Assembly (NCBI GenBank): GCA_036823295.1 | Contig: DAISGD010000012.1 | Location: forward strand, 3,848-67,847 | Direction of reading: 5' to 3' | From: UBA4742 sp002403895 | GTDB taxonomy: Bacteria > Actinomycetota > Acidimicrobiia > Acidimicrobiales > Acidimicrobilacustridaceae | Length of the DNA: 64,000 bases | Shown here: one piece after another, positions 8,910 to 17,373 of the stretch | Layout: every line of letters starts with the position of its first letter | Position numbering within the stretch: the first letter of the stretch is position 1 | Program-made: the position numbers and the translations under genes | Notes under the pieces: model-generated | Seen by the model: only the letters and a program-made list of their open reading frames with translations | Told to the model about the DNA's origin: nothing | The model's database searches: none

Positions 8910-8927
8910 TGCCCGGCCAGGCGGGCA
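8910..8927. terminator. Hairpin between convergent genes (weak)
   Basis: A 6-bp inverted repeat (TGCCCG ... CGGGCA, 6-base loop) lies between the convergent stops of the HtrA-like gene and glgP. It is followed by A, not T, on the plus strand, so terminator function is uncertain. Confidence 0.3.
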
Positions 8928-8956
8928 AAACGCGGGGGTAAAATCAGGGATTGGGG

Positions 8957-11521
8957 CTACTCCGGTTCCGACTCGGCCAACCCGCCGGTGTGGGGCGCCC
9001 ACGCCACCTTGCCCAGGTAGGTGTAGCTGCGTAGGTCGGGGTGGGCGGGCACGATGCGCACCGTGAACCCGAAGTTGCCGGCCCGGTCGAAGTCGAGGTC
9101 GTGGGTGTAGCGGCGCCAGCCCGGGTGCAGGCCGTCACCGTTCTCGCTCATGGACGCCACCGTCGGGTCCCGCAGGTCGTCGTCGAGCCCGATGCCGCCA
9201 TAGAGCAGTTGGACGTCGACGTCGCCGCTGTCTAGGTCGCCCAGCGAAACCTGGGCGGTGACCCGGTAAGTGGTGCCCTCGGCGCTGGGCAGCTCCTCAA
9301 AGGACGTCCCGGTGACCGCCACTGACGGCCAGCAGCGGTCGATGTGACGGCGCCAACGGACGAGTGCCTTCACCCGGGCATCGTCGTCGGCCCGCAGTTG
9401 GCGGGTCCGGGCGGCAGCAGGTTCGTAGAACTCGGTGGTGTACTCCCGCAGCATCCGGCTGGCGCTGACATGGGGACCGACTCTGCTCATGGACGCCTTG
9501 ACCTTGCGGAGCCAGTCGGCCGGCAACCCATCGTTGCGGGCATAGAACAGTGGCACTACCTGCCGCTCGAGCAGGTTGAACAGGCTGGCCGCCTCGAGGT
9601 CGTTTCGGGCTTCCAGGTCGTCCTGCCACTCGGCGGAGGGGATGGCCCAGCCGACGTCGCCGTCGTAGAGCTCGTCCCACCATCCGTCGAGGATCGAGCA
9701 GTTGAGCACCCCGTTGAACACCGCCTTCATCCCCGACGTTCCGCACGCTTCGAGGGGGCGGAGCGGGGTGTTGAGCCACACGTCCACGCCGCTGACCAGC
9801 ATCCGGGCCACGGTGATGTCGTAGTCCTCCAGCAGGACGAGTCGGGTGCGCAGGTCGAGGTCTGACGCCAGCGTGGCCACCTGCTGGAGCAGCTCCTTGC
9901 CCTGGTCGTCGGCGGGGTGGGCCTTGCCGGCGAACACGAGCTGGACAGGCCGGTCCTCGTCGAGCAACAGGGCCTTGAGCCGGTTGAGATCGCGGAACAG
10001 CAGGGTGGCCCGCTTGTAGGTGGCGAAGCGTCGGGCGAAGCCGATGGTGAGGATCTCCGGGTCGAGGACCTGGCCCGTCCAGGCGGCCTGGGACTCGCTC
10101 GCCCCCCGCTTGACCATGGTCTGGTTCAGTCGGCGCCGGGCATAGTCCACCAGTCGCTCACGACAGTCCCGGCGGGCGGCCCACAGCTCGCGATCGGAGA
10201 TCGACTCCAACTGCTTCCAGTTCTCGACCGGTGCCTCAGGCCAGTCCTCGCCCATCGCCCGCTCGTAGAATGTGGCCATCTCGGGAGTGGTCCAGGTGCG
10301 GGCGTGCACGCCGTTGGTCACCGCCGAGATGGGGACCTCGTCGACCGGCACACCGGGCCAGATCCCGGCGAACGTCCCGCGGCTGACCGCCCCGTGGAGC
10401 TGGGACACCCCGTTGCTGCTGCCGGCCAGGCGGAGGCTGAGGGTCGCCATGTTGAACATTTCGCCCTCGGGCGTGCCCGGCTCGTGGCCGAGAGCCATGA
10501 GGTCATCGAGGGCCAGGCCGCAGTCGCGGCACCAGTTGGCGAAATACTTCTCCATGAGGTCGCGACCGAAGCGGTCGATGCCGGCAGGCACCGGGGTGTG
10601 GGTGGTGAAGACGGCGGCGGGGCGGATGGCGCTGCGGGCCTCGGCGAAGGAAAGGCCGTCGTCGAGCATGGACCGCCGGATGCGTTCGAGGGCCAAGAAG
10701 CCGGCATGGCCCTCGTTTAGGTGGAAGACCTCCGGCAGCTTGCCCAGGTCCCGCAGGGCGCGCATCCCGCCGATGCCGAGCACGATCTCCTGGCGGATGC
10801 GCTCCTCGGGGCCACCGCCGTAGAGCCGGTCGCACACCAGGCGGTGGTACTCGTCGTTGTCCTCGATGTCGGTGTCGAGCAGGTACAGCGAGATGCGTCC
10901 CACCCGCGCCTCCCACAGCGCGGCGTACACCCGCACCCCGGCCAGCTCCACACCGACCTTGACGTCCTTGACCGGGCGCAGGGCCATGGCGCGGGGATCG
11001 AGGCGAGGGAAGCGCTCCTGCTGCCAACCACGGCGGTCGAGCTCCTGGCGGAAGTAGCCGTGGCGGTAGAACAGGCCGATGCCGGTGAGGGGCAGGCCGA
11101 GGTCGTTGGCCCCCTTGAGGTGGTCCCCGGCCAGGACGCCCAGGCCGCCGGAGTACTGGGGCAGGGCGGCGGCGATGCCGAACTCGGGGGAGAAGTACCC
11201 CACCGAGCCCAGGTCGCCCGAGCGCTCGCGCTGGAACCAGCGGGGGTCGTCCAGGGTGTTGCGCAACTGGTCGCGCACGCCACGGGCGAGGGAGGTGAAG
11301 GCGGCGTCGGCCGCCAGCTTGTCCAGGCGGTCCTGCGATTCTGTGGCCAACATGAGCGCCGGGTCCCGCCCTTCGAACTCCCAGCCCTCGCGGTCGATGC
11401 GGCGGAAGAGGTCGGTGGCCCGCTCGTCGTAGCTCCATCCCAGGTTCATGGCCACGTCCCGCAGCGGCTCGAGTGACTCGGGCAGGTGGGAGATGACGGT
11501 GAACGTCTGCACGGCCTTCAT
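8957..11521 (-). CDS. glgP: Alpha-glucan (glycogen) phosphorylase, DUF3417 type
   Basis: An 854-residue GT35 enzyme that releases glucose-1-phosphate from glycogen or maltodextrin with phosphate and PLP. The N-terminal about 110 residues (HLPESLEPLRDVAMNLGWSYD) are the DUF3417 domain of the actinobacterial and Thermotoga-like phosphorylase branch. Catalytic-domain landmarks are YSGGLGVLAGDHLKGA, HLNEGHAGF and GFARRFATYKRATLL. The PLP-lysine motif EACGTSGMKAVFNG and DGWWDELYDGDVGW follow. Length is normal for this branch. It stands alone on its strand, 102 bases from the HAD gene, so glycogen metabolism is not otherwise represented here. Confidence 0.95.
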   Translation of the reverse strand: MKAVQTFTVISHLPESLEPLRDVAMNLGWSYDERATDLFRRIDREGWEFEGRDPALMLATESQDRLDKLAADAAFTSLARGVRDQLRNTLDDPRWFQRERSGDLGSVGYFSPEFGIAAALPQYSGGLGVLAGDHLKGANDLGLPLTGIGLFYRHGYFRQELDRRGWQQERFPRLDPRAMALRPVKDVKVGVELAGVRVYAALWEARVGRISLYLLDTDIEDNDEYHRLVCDRLYGGGPEERIRQEIVLGIGGMRALRDLGKLPEVFHLNEGHAGFLALERIRRSMLDDGLSFAEARSAIRPAAVFTTHTPVPAGIDRFGRDLMEKYFANWCRDCGLALDDLMALGHEPGTPEGEMFNMATLSLRLAGSSNGVSQLHGAVSRGTFAGIWPGVPVDEVPISAVTNGVHARTWTTPEMATFYERAMGEDWPEAPVENWKQLESISDRELWAARRDCRERLVDYARRRLNQTMVKRGASESQAAWTGQVLDPEILTIGFARRFATYKRATLLFRDLNRLKALLLDEDRPVQLVFAGKAHPADDQGKELLQQVATLASDLDLRTRLVLLEDYDITVARMLVSGVDVWLNTPLRPLEACGTSGMKAVFNGVLNCSILDGWWDELYDGDVGWAIPSAEWQDDLEARNDLEAASLFNLLERQVVPLFYARNDGLPADWLRKVKASMSRVGPHVSASRMLREYTTEFYEPAAARTRQLRADDDARVKALVRWRRHIDRCWPSVAVTGTSFEELPSAEGTTYRVTAQVSLGDLDSGDVDVQLLYGGIGLDDDLRDPTVASMSENGDGLHPGWRRYTHDLDFDRAGNFGFTVRIVPAHPDLRSYTYLGKVAWAPHTGGLAESEPE

Positions 11522-11623
11522 CTGCCGACGGTACCCCGGGGCTTCTTCCTCCGTCGCCGGGATGTTCGCTCCCGGGCCCAGAGTTCACCTCCCCGACATG
11601 TCCCGCCCTCGCCGGCGAACAGG

Positions 11624-12346
11624 TCAGGGGAGGTCGATGGCGGCGGGCAGATCGGCGATGGTGGCGAGGATGTGCGTGTGGGGGGCGGCTTCCAGCTCGG
11701 CGCGACCGTGTGCACCGGTGAGCACGCCGGCCACCACGCCGGCGCCGGCCCGCCAGCCGGCCCGCAGATCGTTGGCGGTGTCGCCGGCCACGGCGAGGCT
11801 GCGCACGTCGTCTACGCCCAGGGTCATGAGCGCCTGGAGGGCCAGGTCGGGATAGGGGCGACCTCGCAAGCCCGGGCCGGGGGCCAGGGTGAGGTCGACG
11901 AGGTGGCCCCACCCGAGGGCATCCATGAGGAGCTGCTGGGTCTCGGGGGCGAATCCGGTGGTGAGACAGATCCGCACCCCCGCCCCCCGCAGCGTGGCAA
12001 ATGTGTCCACCGCCCCGGGCAGGGCTTCGACCGCGCCGGCCCGCACCGTTTCGGCGATGGCCGCCTCGAACCCGCGGGTGGCCCGCTGAGCGAGGTCCTC
12101 GTCGTGGAGCAGCCCGCGGAAGACCTCGATCTTGGACTGGCCCATCGTGGCCTGCACGTACTCGAGCCTCTCGGCGTTGGCCGGATCGTCCTCGTCGATG
12201 CCGATGCTCGCGAGGGCGCGGAGGAACGACGACTCCACGATGCCGCCGTCGCGCACCGTGGTACCGGCCATGTCGAGCACGGCCAGGCGGATCGGCGGTC
12301 GCTGCCACGCGTCGACCGGTGGCGAGTTGGACGAGGATTCAATCAC
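11624..12346 (-). CDS. Phosphonatase-like HAD hydrolase (TIGR03351-type)
   Basis: A 240-residue HAD-superfamily hydrolase related to phosphonoacetaldehyde hydrolase. Motif I is VLDMAGTTV, with the nucleophilic Asp and the acid-base residue two positions on replaced by Ala as in phosphonatases. Motif II is the Thr in CLTTGF, and motif III/IV is AVAGDTANDLRAG. It lacks the catalytic cap lysine pattern I would expect in true PhnX. It matches the phosphonatase-like hydrolase family known to sit beside the FAD oxidoreductase found immediately upstream. GTG 12346 overlaps the oxidoreductase stop (GTGA), so the two are translationally coupled. Likely substrate: a phosphono-aldehyde made by the oxidoreductase; this is inference from the family pairing. 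Confidence 0.85.
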   Translation of the reverse strand: MIESSSNSPPVDAWQRPPIRLAVLDMAGTTVRDGGIVESSFLRALASIGIDEDDPANAERLEYVQATMGQSKIEVFRGLLHDEDLAQRATRGFEAAIAETVRAGAVEALPGAVDTFATLRGAGVRICLTTGFAPETQQLLMDALGWGHLVDLTLAPGPGLRGRPYPDLALQALMTLGVDDVRSLAVAGDTANDLRAGWRAGAGVVAGVLTGAHGRAELEAAPHTHILATIADLPAAIDLP

Positions 12347-13485
12347 GCGGGGGCTCCGATCTGGGCGAGGGTCTCCTCGGCGATGGCGGGGGAAAGCGTC
12401 ATGCCCCGACCACCCGGCCCGGTCACGATCCATACCCCGAGTTCCACCTGGCGCCGGTGGCAGATCGACTGGTCGAGGCATTGGGAGTAGACGCCCGTCC
12501 AGCGCCGCACGATGGGTGGGAGGGCCCGGCCCAGGATCGACTGGGCCCGGGCCCGCAGGTGGGCCTCGGGCGCGCCGGAGGTGGCGAAGTCGAACGGCTC
12601 CTCGTAGGTGTGGGTGTCGCCCACCGTGAGCTGGCCGTCGGCCCGCTGGGAGATGAGCAGCTGCATGTGGTGCTCGGCGGCAACGGGGGCCTGGGGTGGC
12701 AGGGCGGCCAGCGCCGGGACGGCGAAGGCGGGGTAGTAGCGCAGCGAGTCACCGTCGGCCACCGAGGTGGTGAGCCGCTCGTCCAGGGGCGCGGTCTGCA
12801 GCATCTGCAGCTGGACCGGGCGCACCGGGGCGTCGTCGAGCAGTTCGGCGATGGGACCCTGGCGCTCGGCCCCGGGGCACACCACCACCACGTCCCCCCG
12901 ATGGCGCTCGCCGGCGCCGTCGACCACAGAGCCGGGGCCGATCTCGTGCACGGTCCGCCCCCCGTGGAACGTGTAGCTCCGGGTGCCGCCGGTGTCGGCC
13001 TCCGCGGCCTCAGCGGCCAGCCACGCCCGCAGGGCGGGGAGGACGGCGCGCGGCTCGACCACGGCGTCAGTGCGGCAGTGCAGGCCAGCCAGCATCTCGC
13101 CCCGCAGGGCCGGGTTGACGATCCGTACCTCATCCGGATCGAGCAGGCGGAAACCTCGCTCAGCGGCGTCGGGCCGGGCCATGACCTGCTCCAGCACCGC
13201 TACTTCCTCGGGTAGCTGGGCCACCGTGATCGACCCGTCGGGACGGAAGCACACACTGGGGGCCTCGGCGGCGATCTCCTCCCACAGCGACCGGGCCCGC
13301 AGGGCCACTCGGAGCTCGTCACCCTCGGCCCGCCCGCTGACCCACACGAGCCCGAAGTTGCGGACCGAGGCCGAGCGCGGCTCGAGGTCGCGGTCGAGGT
13401 GGACGACCTCCCACCCAGCCCGTCGGGCCGCCACGGCGTGCATGGTGCCGATGATCCCCGCCCCGACGATGACCATGCGCCCCAT
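12343..13485 (-). CDS. FAD-dependent oxidoreductase (DAO family, HpnW/TIGR03364-like)
   Basis: A 380-residue DAO-family flavoenzyme. The N-terminal dinucleotide motif VIVGAGIIGTMHA is followed by the HLDRD acidic ADP-ribose contact. SASVRNFGLVWVSG replaces the usual SSGNxG patch and is typical of TIGR03364 proteins. The C-terminal GPGGRGMTLSPAIAEE is the second FAD contact. Family members are proposed to deaminate an aminophosphonate oxidatively, giving the aldehyde cleaved by the phosphonatase-like partner. Here the partner gene overlaps by 4 bases, but no phosphonate transporter or LysR regulator is adjacent. The gene is divergent from the ECF sigma gene at 13609. Confidence 0.85.
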   Translation of the reverse strand: MGRMVIVGAGIIGTMHAVAARRAGWEVVHLDRDLEPRSASVRNFGLVWVSGRAEGDELRVALRARSLWEEIAAEAPSVCFRPDGSITVAQLPEEVAVLEQVMARPDAAERGFRLLDPDEVRIVNPALRGEMLAGLHCRTDAVVEPRAVLPALRAWLAAEAAEADTGGTRSYTFHGGRTVHEIGPGSVVDGAGERHRGDVVVVCPGAERQGPIAELLDDAPVRPVQLQMLQTAPLDERLTTSVADGDSLRYYPAFAVPALAALPPQAPVAAEHHMQLLISQRADGQLTVGDTHTYEEPFDFATSGAPEAHLRARAQSILGRALPPIVRRWTGVYSQCLDQSICHRRQVELGVWIVTGPGGRGMTLSPAIAEETLAQIGAPA

Positions 13486-13608
13486 GTCGGGGGTCTAGCA
13501 CGTCGCCTTGGCCGCGCCCTCGGGAACGTTCCGTATCGCCCGCTGGTCAACTGGGCATGGAACCAATCGGCGGGAGACGACGTGGATGGCCGGACGCGCC
13601 ACAATGAG

Positions 13609-14112
13609 ATGGCGGCGATCGCAACAGGCGGGCCGATGTTGACTGAGACGGCGGGGGACCAGGTGGCGTCGTTCGAAGAGGTCTACCGGGCCAGTCACGC
13701 TCCCATGGCCCGGCTGGCCTACGTGCTCATGGGGTCGCGTGCGGTGGGTGACGAGCTGGTCCACGACGCCTTCGCCCGTCTCTACGAGCGATTCGATGAG
13801 ATCGATAATCCCGGCGGGTTCCTACGGGTGGCCTTGATCCGACTGTGTTCGACGGCTCGCTCGCGGCGCCACATGGAGGCTGATCGGTTGGCCCGCCTGC
13901 CGGAGGCGCCCGAGCTGGCCATCCCCGAGTTGGACGAAACCTGGGCGGCGCTGGCGCGGCTGCGGCCCGAGCGCCGCCTCGTCGTCGCCCTGCGCTTCTA
14001 CGAGGACCTGAGTCACGCCGGGATCGCCGACCTGCTCGGCTGCCCGGTGGCCACGGTCCGGACCCGCCTGCACCGCGGCCTGGCTGACCTGCGCAAGGAG
14101 ACGGAACGATGA
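13609..14112 (+). CDS. ECF-family RNA polymerase sigma factor
   Basis: A 167-residue sigma-70-family protein. Region 2 (about residues 20-80) includes EEVYRASHAPMARLAYVLMGSRAVGDELVHDAFARLYERFDEI in outline. Region 4 (about 105-160) contains the helix-turn-helix LSHAGIADLLGCPVATVRTRLHRGLADLR. ATG 13609 was chosen; the frame is open upstream but that part has no homology. The stop overlaps the next ATG (ATGA), the usual arrangement of a sigma factor with its membrane anti-sigma. It probably activates a small stress or envelope regulon; the signal is unknown. Confidence 0.9.
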   Translation: MAAIATGGPMLTETAGDQVASFEEVYRASHAPMARLAYVLMGSRAVGDELVHDAFARLYERFDEIDNPGGFLRVALIRLCSTARSRRHMEADRLARLPEAPELAIPELDETWAALARLRPERRLVVALRFYEDLSHAGIADLLGCPVATVRTRLHRGLADLRKETER

Positions 14113-14326
14113 CCGACACGACCGAGATCGAGGGCCGGCTGATAGCCACCCTGAAGGCCAAGGCCGCCCAGCTGGTGGTGGACGACGAGCCCTTCGTGCT
14201 CTCGACCATGGCCGAGTTGGTGCCGCTGAAGCCGCCTGGCAGGCGCCCGGGGGGACGGGTGTTGGCCGCGGCAGCCGCCGTCGCCGCGGTTGTGGCGCTC
14301 GTGACGGGCATCGCCCTGGTTCGAGC
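14109..14326 (+). CDS. Putative anti-sigma factor, N-terminal part (cut by scaffold gap)
   Basis: The first 72 codons of a membrane protein that overlaps the sigma gene by ATGA. A short charged cytoplasmic part (residues 1-45) is followed by a strong membrane helix (VLAAAAAVAAVVALVTGIALV), then the N run. No zinc-binding HxxxCxxC motif is seen. Role as the anti-sigma partner is inferred from gene order and topology. It is probably continuous with the coding segment after the gap. Confidence 0.7.
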
Positions 14327-14426
14327 NNNNNNNNNNNNNNNNNNNNNNNNNNNNNNNNNNNNNNNNNNNNNNNNNNNNNNNNNNNNNNNNNNNNNNNNNN
14401 NNNNNNNNNNNNNNNNNNNNNNNNNN
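14327..14426. other. Scaffold gap of 100 N
   Basis: Exactly 100 N, a conventional placeholder for a gap of unknown length. It falls inside what looks like one gene. The frames on the two sides do not match through 100 bases, so the real distance probably differs. Confidence 0.99.
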
Positions 14427-14427
14427 G

Positions 14428-15531
14428 CCTCCGCCGGGAGACCCCATCACGGTGCACGGGCAGGTGGGCGGGGTGACGTCGGTGCAACCGGGGCCGGCCG
14501 ACCGCCAGACCCCCGGTCAGCGTGTGTCGATCCGGTGGACCGAGAACGGTCAGCAGGTCATCGCCACCCTGATCCACACATCGATCGACCGAGCGGTGGC
14601 CTTACTCGACGGGCTTGCTTGGCAGGTGCCCGATGACCCGATGAGCGGTGTGGCGGCGGCCTCGGTGTCGACCTCCGTTTCCCCGCTCCACCTTGCCGGC
14701 GGCTTCATCTCGAGCGCGGTTCCGGCCTCGGCGCGGAGCTCGTACCTCTTCACCACGACCGCACCGACGATTGGCGAGACGGGAGGGATCACCGTGACGG
14801 CCACCGGTCCGGGAACGAGGATCGGTAGCTACTACCAGGACCAACTCGACGGTGCGTCGCAACAAGCCGACGCCACCGTCGAGTCCACCGCCACGTTGCC
14901 CGGATCCGCGATCATCCTCGCCGTGGTCACGTGGCCCGACGGTCGCTCCTCCATGGCCAGCGGCGACGGAATCGATGCAGCCGACCTGGTCCGCATCGCG
15001 CGCAGCGCGGCGCCCACCACCGACGCCGACCTGGACGCCCGCCGCGCCCAGATCACCGACCGCATCCTGGCCCTTCCGGTGGTGGCGACCACCGAGTTGC
15101 CCCCGCTGACGCTCGAGGTCCATGGCGAGGGTGGCACTGCCCTGTGTGCCCACGCCAGCTCGGGGCCGGTGAGCTGTGGGCAGGTGGCCGGGGCGGACTC
15201 GATCGACACCGTCGGGCTCGCGGTGAGTGTGCTGGTGGACGGGGACTGGTACATCGGGGCGGCCGGCACGCTGCCGTTTTCGTACACGCCTGTGTCCCAC
15301 GAGTTCTACGACCCCAGGTCGGTTCCGACGACACCTACGCCCACGACGGCGGCCGATCTCATTGTCAGCCACCAGGCCGAGCAGGGACCCTGGCACTTCC
15401 TGGTCGCGGCCGTGCCGGCCACCGTCTCCGAGGCGGCGGTCGACTGGGACACCACCAACGGACCCAACTGCAAGCAGCCCGCCGGCGGGTCGTGTGCCGA
15501 GGGGGTCAGCGTCTCGCGCCCGACGAGTTGA
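14428..15531 (+). CDS. Putative extracytoplasmic part of the anti-sigma-linked protein
   Basis: An open frame of 367 codons starting at the gap edge with PPPGDP; no natural start is seen other than a GTG at 14452, so it is treated as the continuation of the gene begun at 14109. The sequence is rich in Thr, Ala, Val and Ser with beta-strand character, and two short Cys-containing segments (ALCAHASSGPVSCGQ; NCKQPAGGSCAEG) that could form disulfides outside the cell. No known domain recognised. It would be the sensor or surface domain of a large anti-sigma factor, or a separate secreted protein if the gap hides a stop and start. Its stop faces the bcp stop 3 bases away. Confidence 0.65.
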   Translation, partial: PPPGDPITVHGQVGGVTSVQPGPADRQTPGQRVSIRWTENGQQVIATLIHTSIDRAVALLDGLAWQVPDDPMSGVAAASVSTSVSPLHLAGGFISSAVPASARSSYLFTTTAPTIGETGGITVTATGPGTRIGSYYQDQLDGASQQADATVESTATLPGSAIILAVVTWPDGRSSMASGDGIDAADLVRIARSAAPTTDADLDARRAQITDRILALPVVATTELPPLTLEVHGEGGTALCAHASSGPVSCGQVAGADSIDTVGLAVSVLVDGDWYIGAAGTLPFSYTPVSHEFYDPRSVPTTPTPTTAADLIVSHQAEQGPWHFLVAAVPATVSEAAVDWDTTNGPNCKQPAGGSCAEGVSVSRPTS

Positions 15532-15534
15532 CGG

Positions 15535-16017
15535 TCAGGCGCCGGCCCGGATGGTGTCGAGCGCCTCGGCGGTGTGCTTGGTGGCCTGGAGCTGCGACGA
15601 GAACTTCTTGCGGACCACCCCTTGGGGGCTGATCACATAGGTCACCCGCCCGGGCAGGATGCCGAGGGACTTGCCCACCCCCCAGGCCTTGGCCACCTTG
15701 GCCCCGTTGTCGCTGAGCAACGTGAACGGGAGCTCGTACTTGGCGGCGAACTTCTGGTGCGAGTCGACCGAGTCCTTGCTGATGCCGATGACGGCGGCGC
15801 CGGCGTCGGTGAAGTCCTCGTAGCTGTCGCGGAACGAACACGCTTCCTTGGTGCAGCCCGGCGTGTCGTCGGCCGGGTAGAAGTACACGACGATCCACTG
15901 ATCCTTGAAGTCGCTCAGCTTGACGGTGTTGCCGGTCTGGGAGGGCAGCTCGAAATCGGGAGCCACGTCACCCACCTGCAGGGCGCGGCCGAGCTGGGGA
16001 GGATTCAGATCACTCAT
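15535..16017 (-). CDS. bcp: Thioredoxin-dependent peroxiredoxin (Bcp/PrxQ)
   Basis: A 160-residue thiol peroxidase that reduces hydrogen peroxide and organic hydroperoxides in the cytoplasm. The peroxidatic cysteine is Cys55 in DDTPGCTKEAC; the second cysteine, Cys60, five residues on, is the resolving position of the atypical 2-Cys PrxQ class. PDFELPSQTG, VVYFYPAD and the Arg in the GRVTYVIS region are conserved. It is divergent from parA (16108), with 90 bases between the starts, and convergent with the anti-sigma-linked gene. Confidence 0.95.
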   Translation of the reverse strand: MSDLNPPQLGRALQVGDVAPDFELPSQTGNTVKLSDFKDQWIVVYFYPADDTPGCTKEACSFRDSYEDFTDAGAAVIGISKDSVDSHQKFAAKYELPFTLLSDNGAKVAKAWGVGKSLGILPGRVTYVISPQGVVRKKFSSQLQATKHTAEALDTIRAGA

Positions 16018-16107
16018 GCCCGCTTCAAGTCCGATGGCGACCGAGGTATTCCCTGACGCGATGTCAGAAGGAGCCAGCCCCAGGCGGTTGCACTACGTTT
16101 ACCCGCC

Positions 16108-17091
16108 ATGGTGTCCATCGCCGTGGTGAACCAAAAGGGCGGCGTCGGCAAGACGACCGTGGCCCTCGGGCTGGCGTCGGCTGCCGCCGCGTCGGGTCTG
16201 CGGGTGCTGGTCGTCGATCTCGATCCGCAGTCCAACGCCAGTACCGGGCTCGGCGTGTGGGATACCGAGGTCACTGTCGATCACGCCCTGGCGTCTGATC
16301 AGCCTGGTGTTCTCCGCTCGGTGGTGACCAGCGGGCGGTGGCCCACGACCGACGGTGAGCTCGTCCCCGATGTCGCCGCCAGCTCTCCGCAGCTGGCCCA
16401 GCGGGAGCCGCAGCTGGCCAACGACCCGATCGGCGCCCAGCATCGGCTCCAGGTGGCGATGGCCGGTATCGACCACGACCTCGTCCTCATCGACTGCCCG
16501 CCGTCGCTGGGCCTGCTCACGGTGAACGGCCTGTTTGCCGCCGACCGGGCGCTGGTGGTGACCGAGCCGGGGGCGTGGGCCTCCGACGGGGTGGCGCAGA
16601 TCCTGCGCACCGTCGATCGGGTCGGCGCCCGGCGCCCCGAGGGCCTGGGCGTGGCCGGCATCGTGGTCAACCGCCTGGGCCGAACCCGCGACGCCCGCTA
16701 CTGGTACGAGCAGCTAGTGGAGACCTACGGCGATCAGGTCCTTCCGCCGGTACACCTCCGGGCCGCCATTCCCGAGGCGGCGGCGCAGTCGCTGCCTATC
16801 CACGGCATGGGCACCCGGGCCGGAGCGGCCGAGGCAGCCGCCGAGTTCGACGCCCTCCTGGCCGCCATCTTGGGCCTGCCGACCGAGTCCCCCGAACCGG
16901 GTCCCGCCGTCGTCGTGGCCGACGACCCGGAGCCTGCTGACCCCGCTCTCGACAGCTTGGCACCACCGGCCCTGGTCACCGCCGAAGTCCCTGGTGCCAC
17001 GCCGAGCCCATCCTCCGAATCCCCGCTGAATGGAGTGGTTGATGCCGCAGTACGACCCGCAACGGTCGCACAGCCGTCAGCGGAAAGCTGA
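16108..17091 (+). CDS. ParA/MinD-family ATPase (orphan)
   Basis: A 327-residue deviant-Walker P-loop ATPase. The Walker A motif is KGGVGKTT with the signature lysine, followed by VVDLDPQSNAS (A') and DLVLIDCPPSLGLL (Walker B). The ATPase core ends near residue 250; the remaining about 75 residues are acidic and Pro/Ala-rich, unlike chromosomal ParA. No parB or parS-like repeat is adjacent. The next gene encodes a small single-helix membrane protein overlapping its 3' end. The pair might position a cargo on the membrane or nucleoid; the cargo is unknown. Confidence 0.88.
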   Translation: MVSIAVVNQKGGVGKTTVALGLASAAAASGLRVLVVDLDPQSNASTGLGVWDTEVTVDHALASDQPGVLRSVVTSGRWPTTDGELVPDVAASSPQLAQREPQLANDPIGAQHRLQVAMAGIDHDLVLIDCPPSLGLLTVNGLFAADRALVVTEPGAWASDGVAQILRTVDRVGARRPEGLGVAGIVVNRLGRTRDARYWYEQLVETYGDQVLPPVHLRAAIPEAAAQSLPIHGMGTRAGAAEAAAEFDALLAAILGLPTESPEPGPAVVVADDPEPADPALDSLAPPALVTAEVPGATPSPSSESPLNGVVDAAVRPATVAQPSAES

Positions 17092-17299
17092 CGACGAGGG
17101 GCCGGCGCCCGTCGACGCCCTGCTCGGCCCGGACCCGATCGCCCCGGCGACGCCGCCCGAGCCCCTAGAGCAAGCCGTCCCCGAGCGACCGCTCCCCGCG
17201 TCCAAGCCGATCGCGTTGGCGGTGGTGGTTGCCGCCGTGGTCGTAGTGGTGTGGTGGGTACTGCGCCGGCGGCGTGGGCCCGGGTCCGAGCGCGACTGA
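17042..17299 (+). CDS. Small membrane protein downstream of parA-like gene
   Basis: An 85-residue protein not recognised by family. A hydrophilic, Pro-rich N-terminal half is followed by one membrane helix (PIALAVVVAAVVVVVWWVL), then a stop-transfer RRRRG and a short acidic tail. ATG 17042 has a GGAG element 7 bases upstream; ATG 17030 is also possible. It overlaps the end of the ParA-like gene by 50 bases in another frame, which strongly suggests co-translation and a shared function. It is followed by the strong hairpin at 17307-17343. Confidence 0.65.
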   Translation: MPQYDPQRSHSRQRKADDEGPAPVDALLGPDPIAPATPPEPLEQAVPERPLPASKPIALAVVVAAVVVVVWWVLRRRRGPGSERD

Positions 17300-17306
17300 C
17301 GTTCTG

Positions 17307-17343
17307 TGGAGCCGAATGCACCCCAGCGGTGCATTCGGCTCCA
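17307..17343. terminator. Strong palindrome between convergent genes (probable bidirectional terminator)
   Basis: A perfect 16-bp stem (TGGAGCCGAATGCACC and its complement) with a 5-base loop lies between the convergent stops at 17299 and 17374. Position and strength fit a terminator serving both genes, although no long T tract follows. The same TGGAGCCGAAT core is repeated in a second palindrome at 57497-57539. Confidence 0.7.
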
Positions 17344-17373
17344 GACTTCGTGGAGGACCCTTGGAATGTCGGG

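Noticed and set aside
8957..11521. Glycogen phosphorylase as part of a larger glycogen operon
   Set aside because: Flanking genes are unrelated and point in other directions or belong to the phosphonate pair, so no operon is claimed.
10503..12308. 601-residue minus-strand frame across the start of glgP and the HAD gene
   Set aside because: It is Pro/Arg/His-rich nonsense and overlaps two well-supported genes in other phases.
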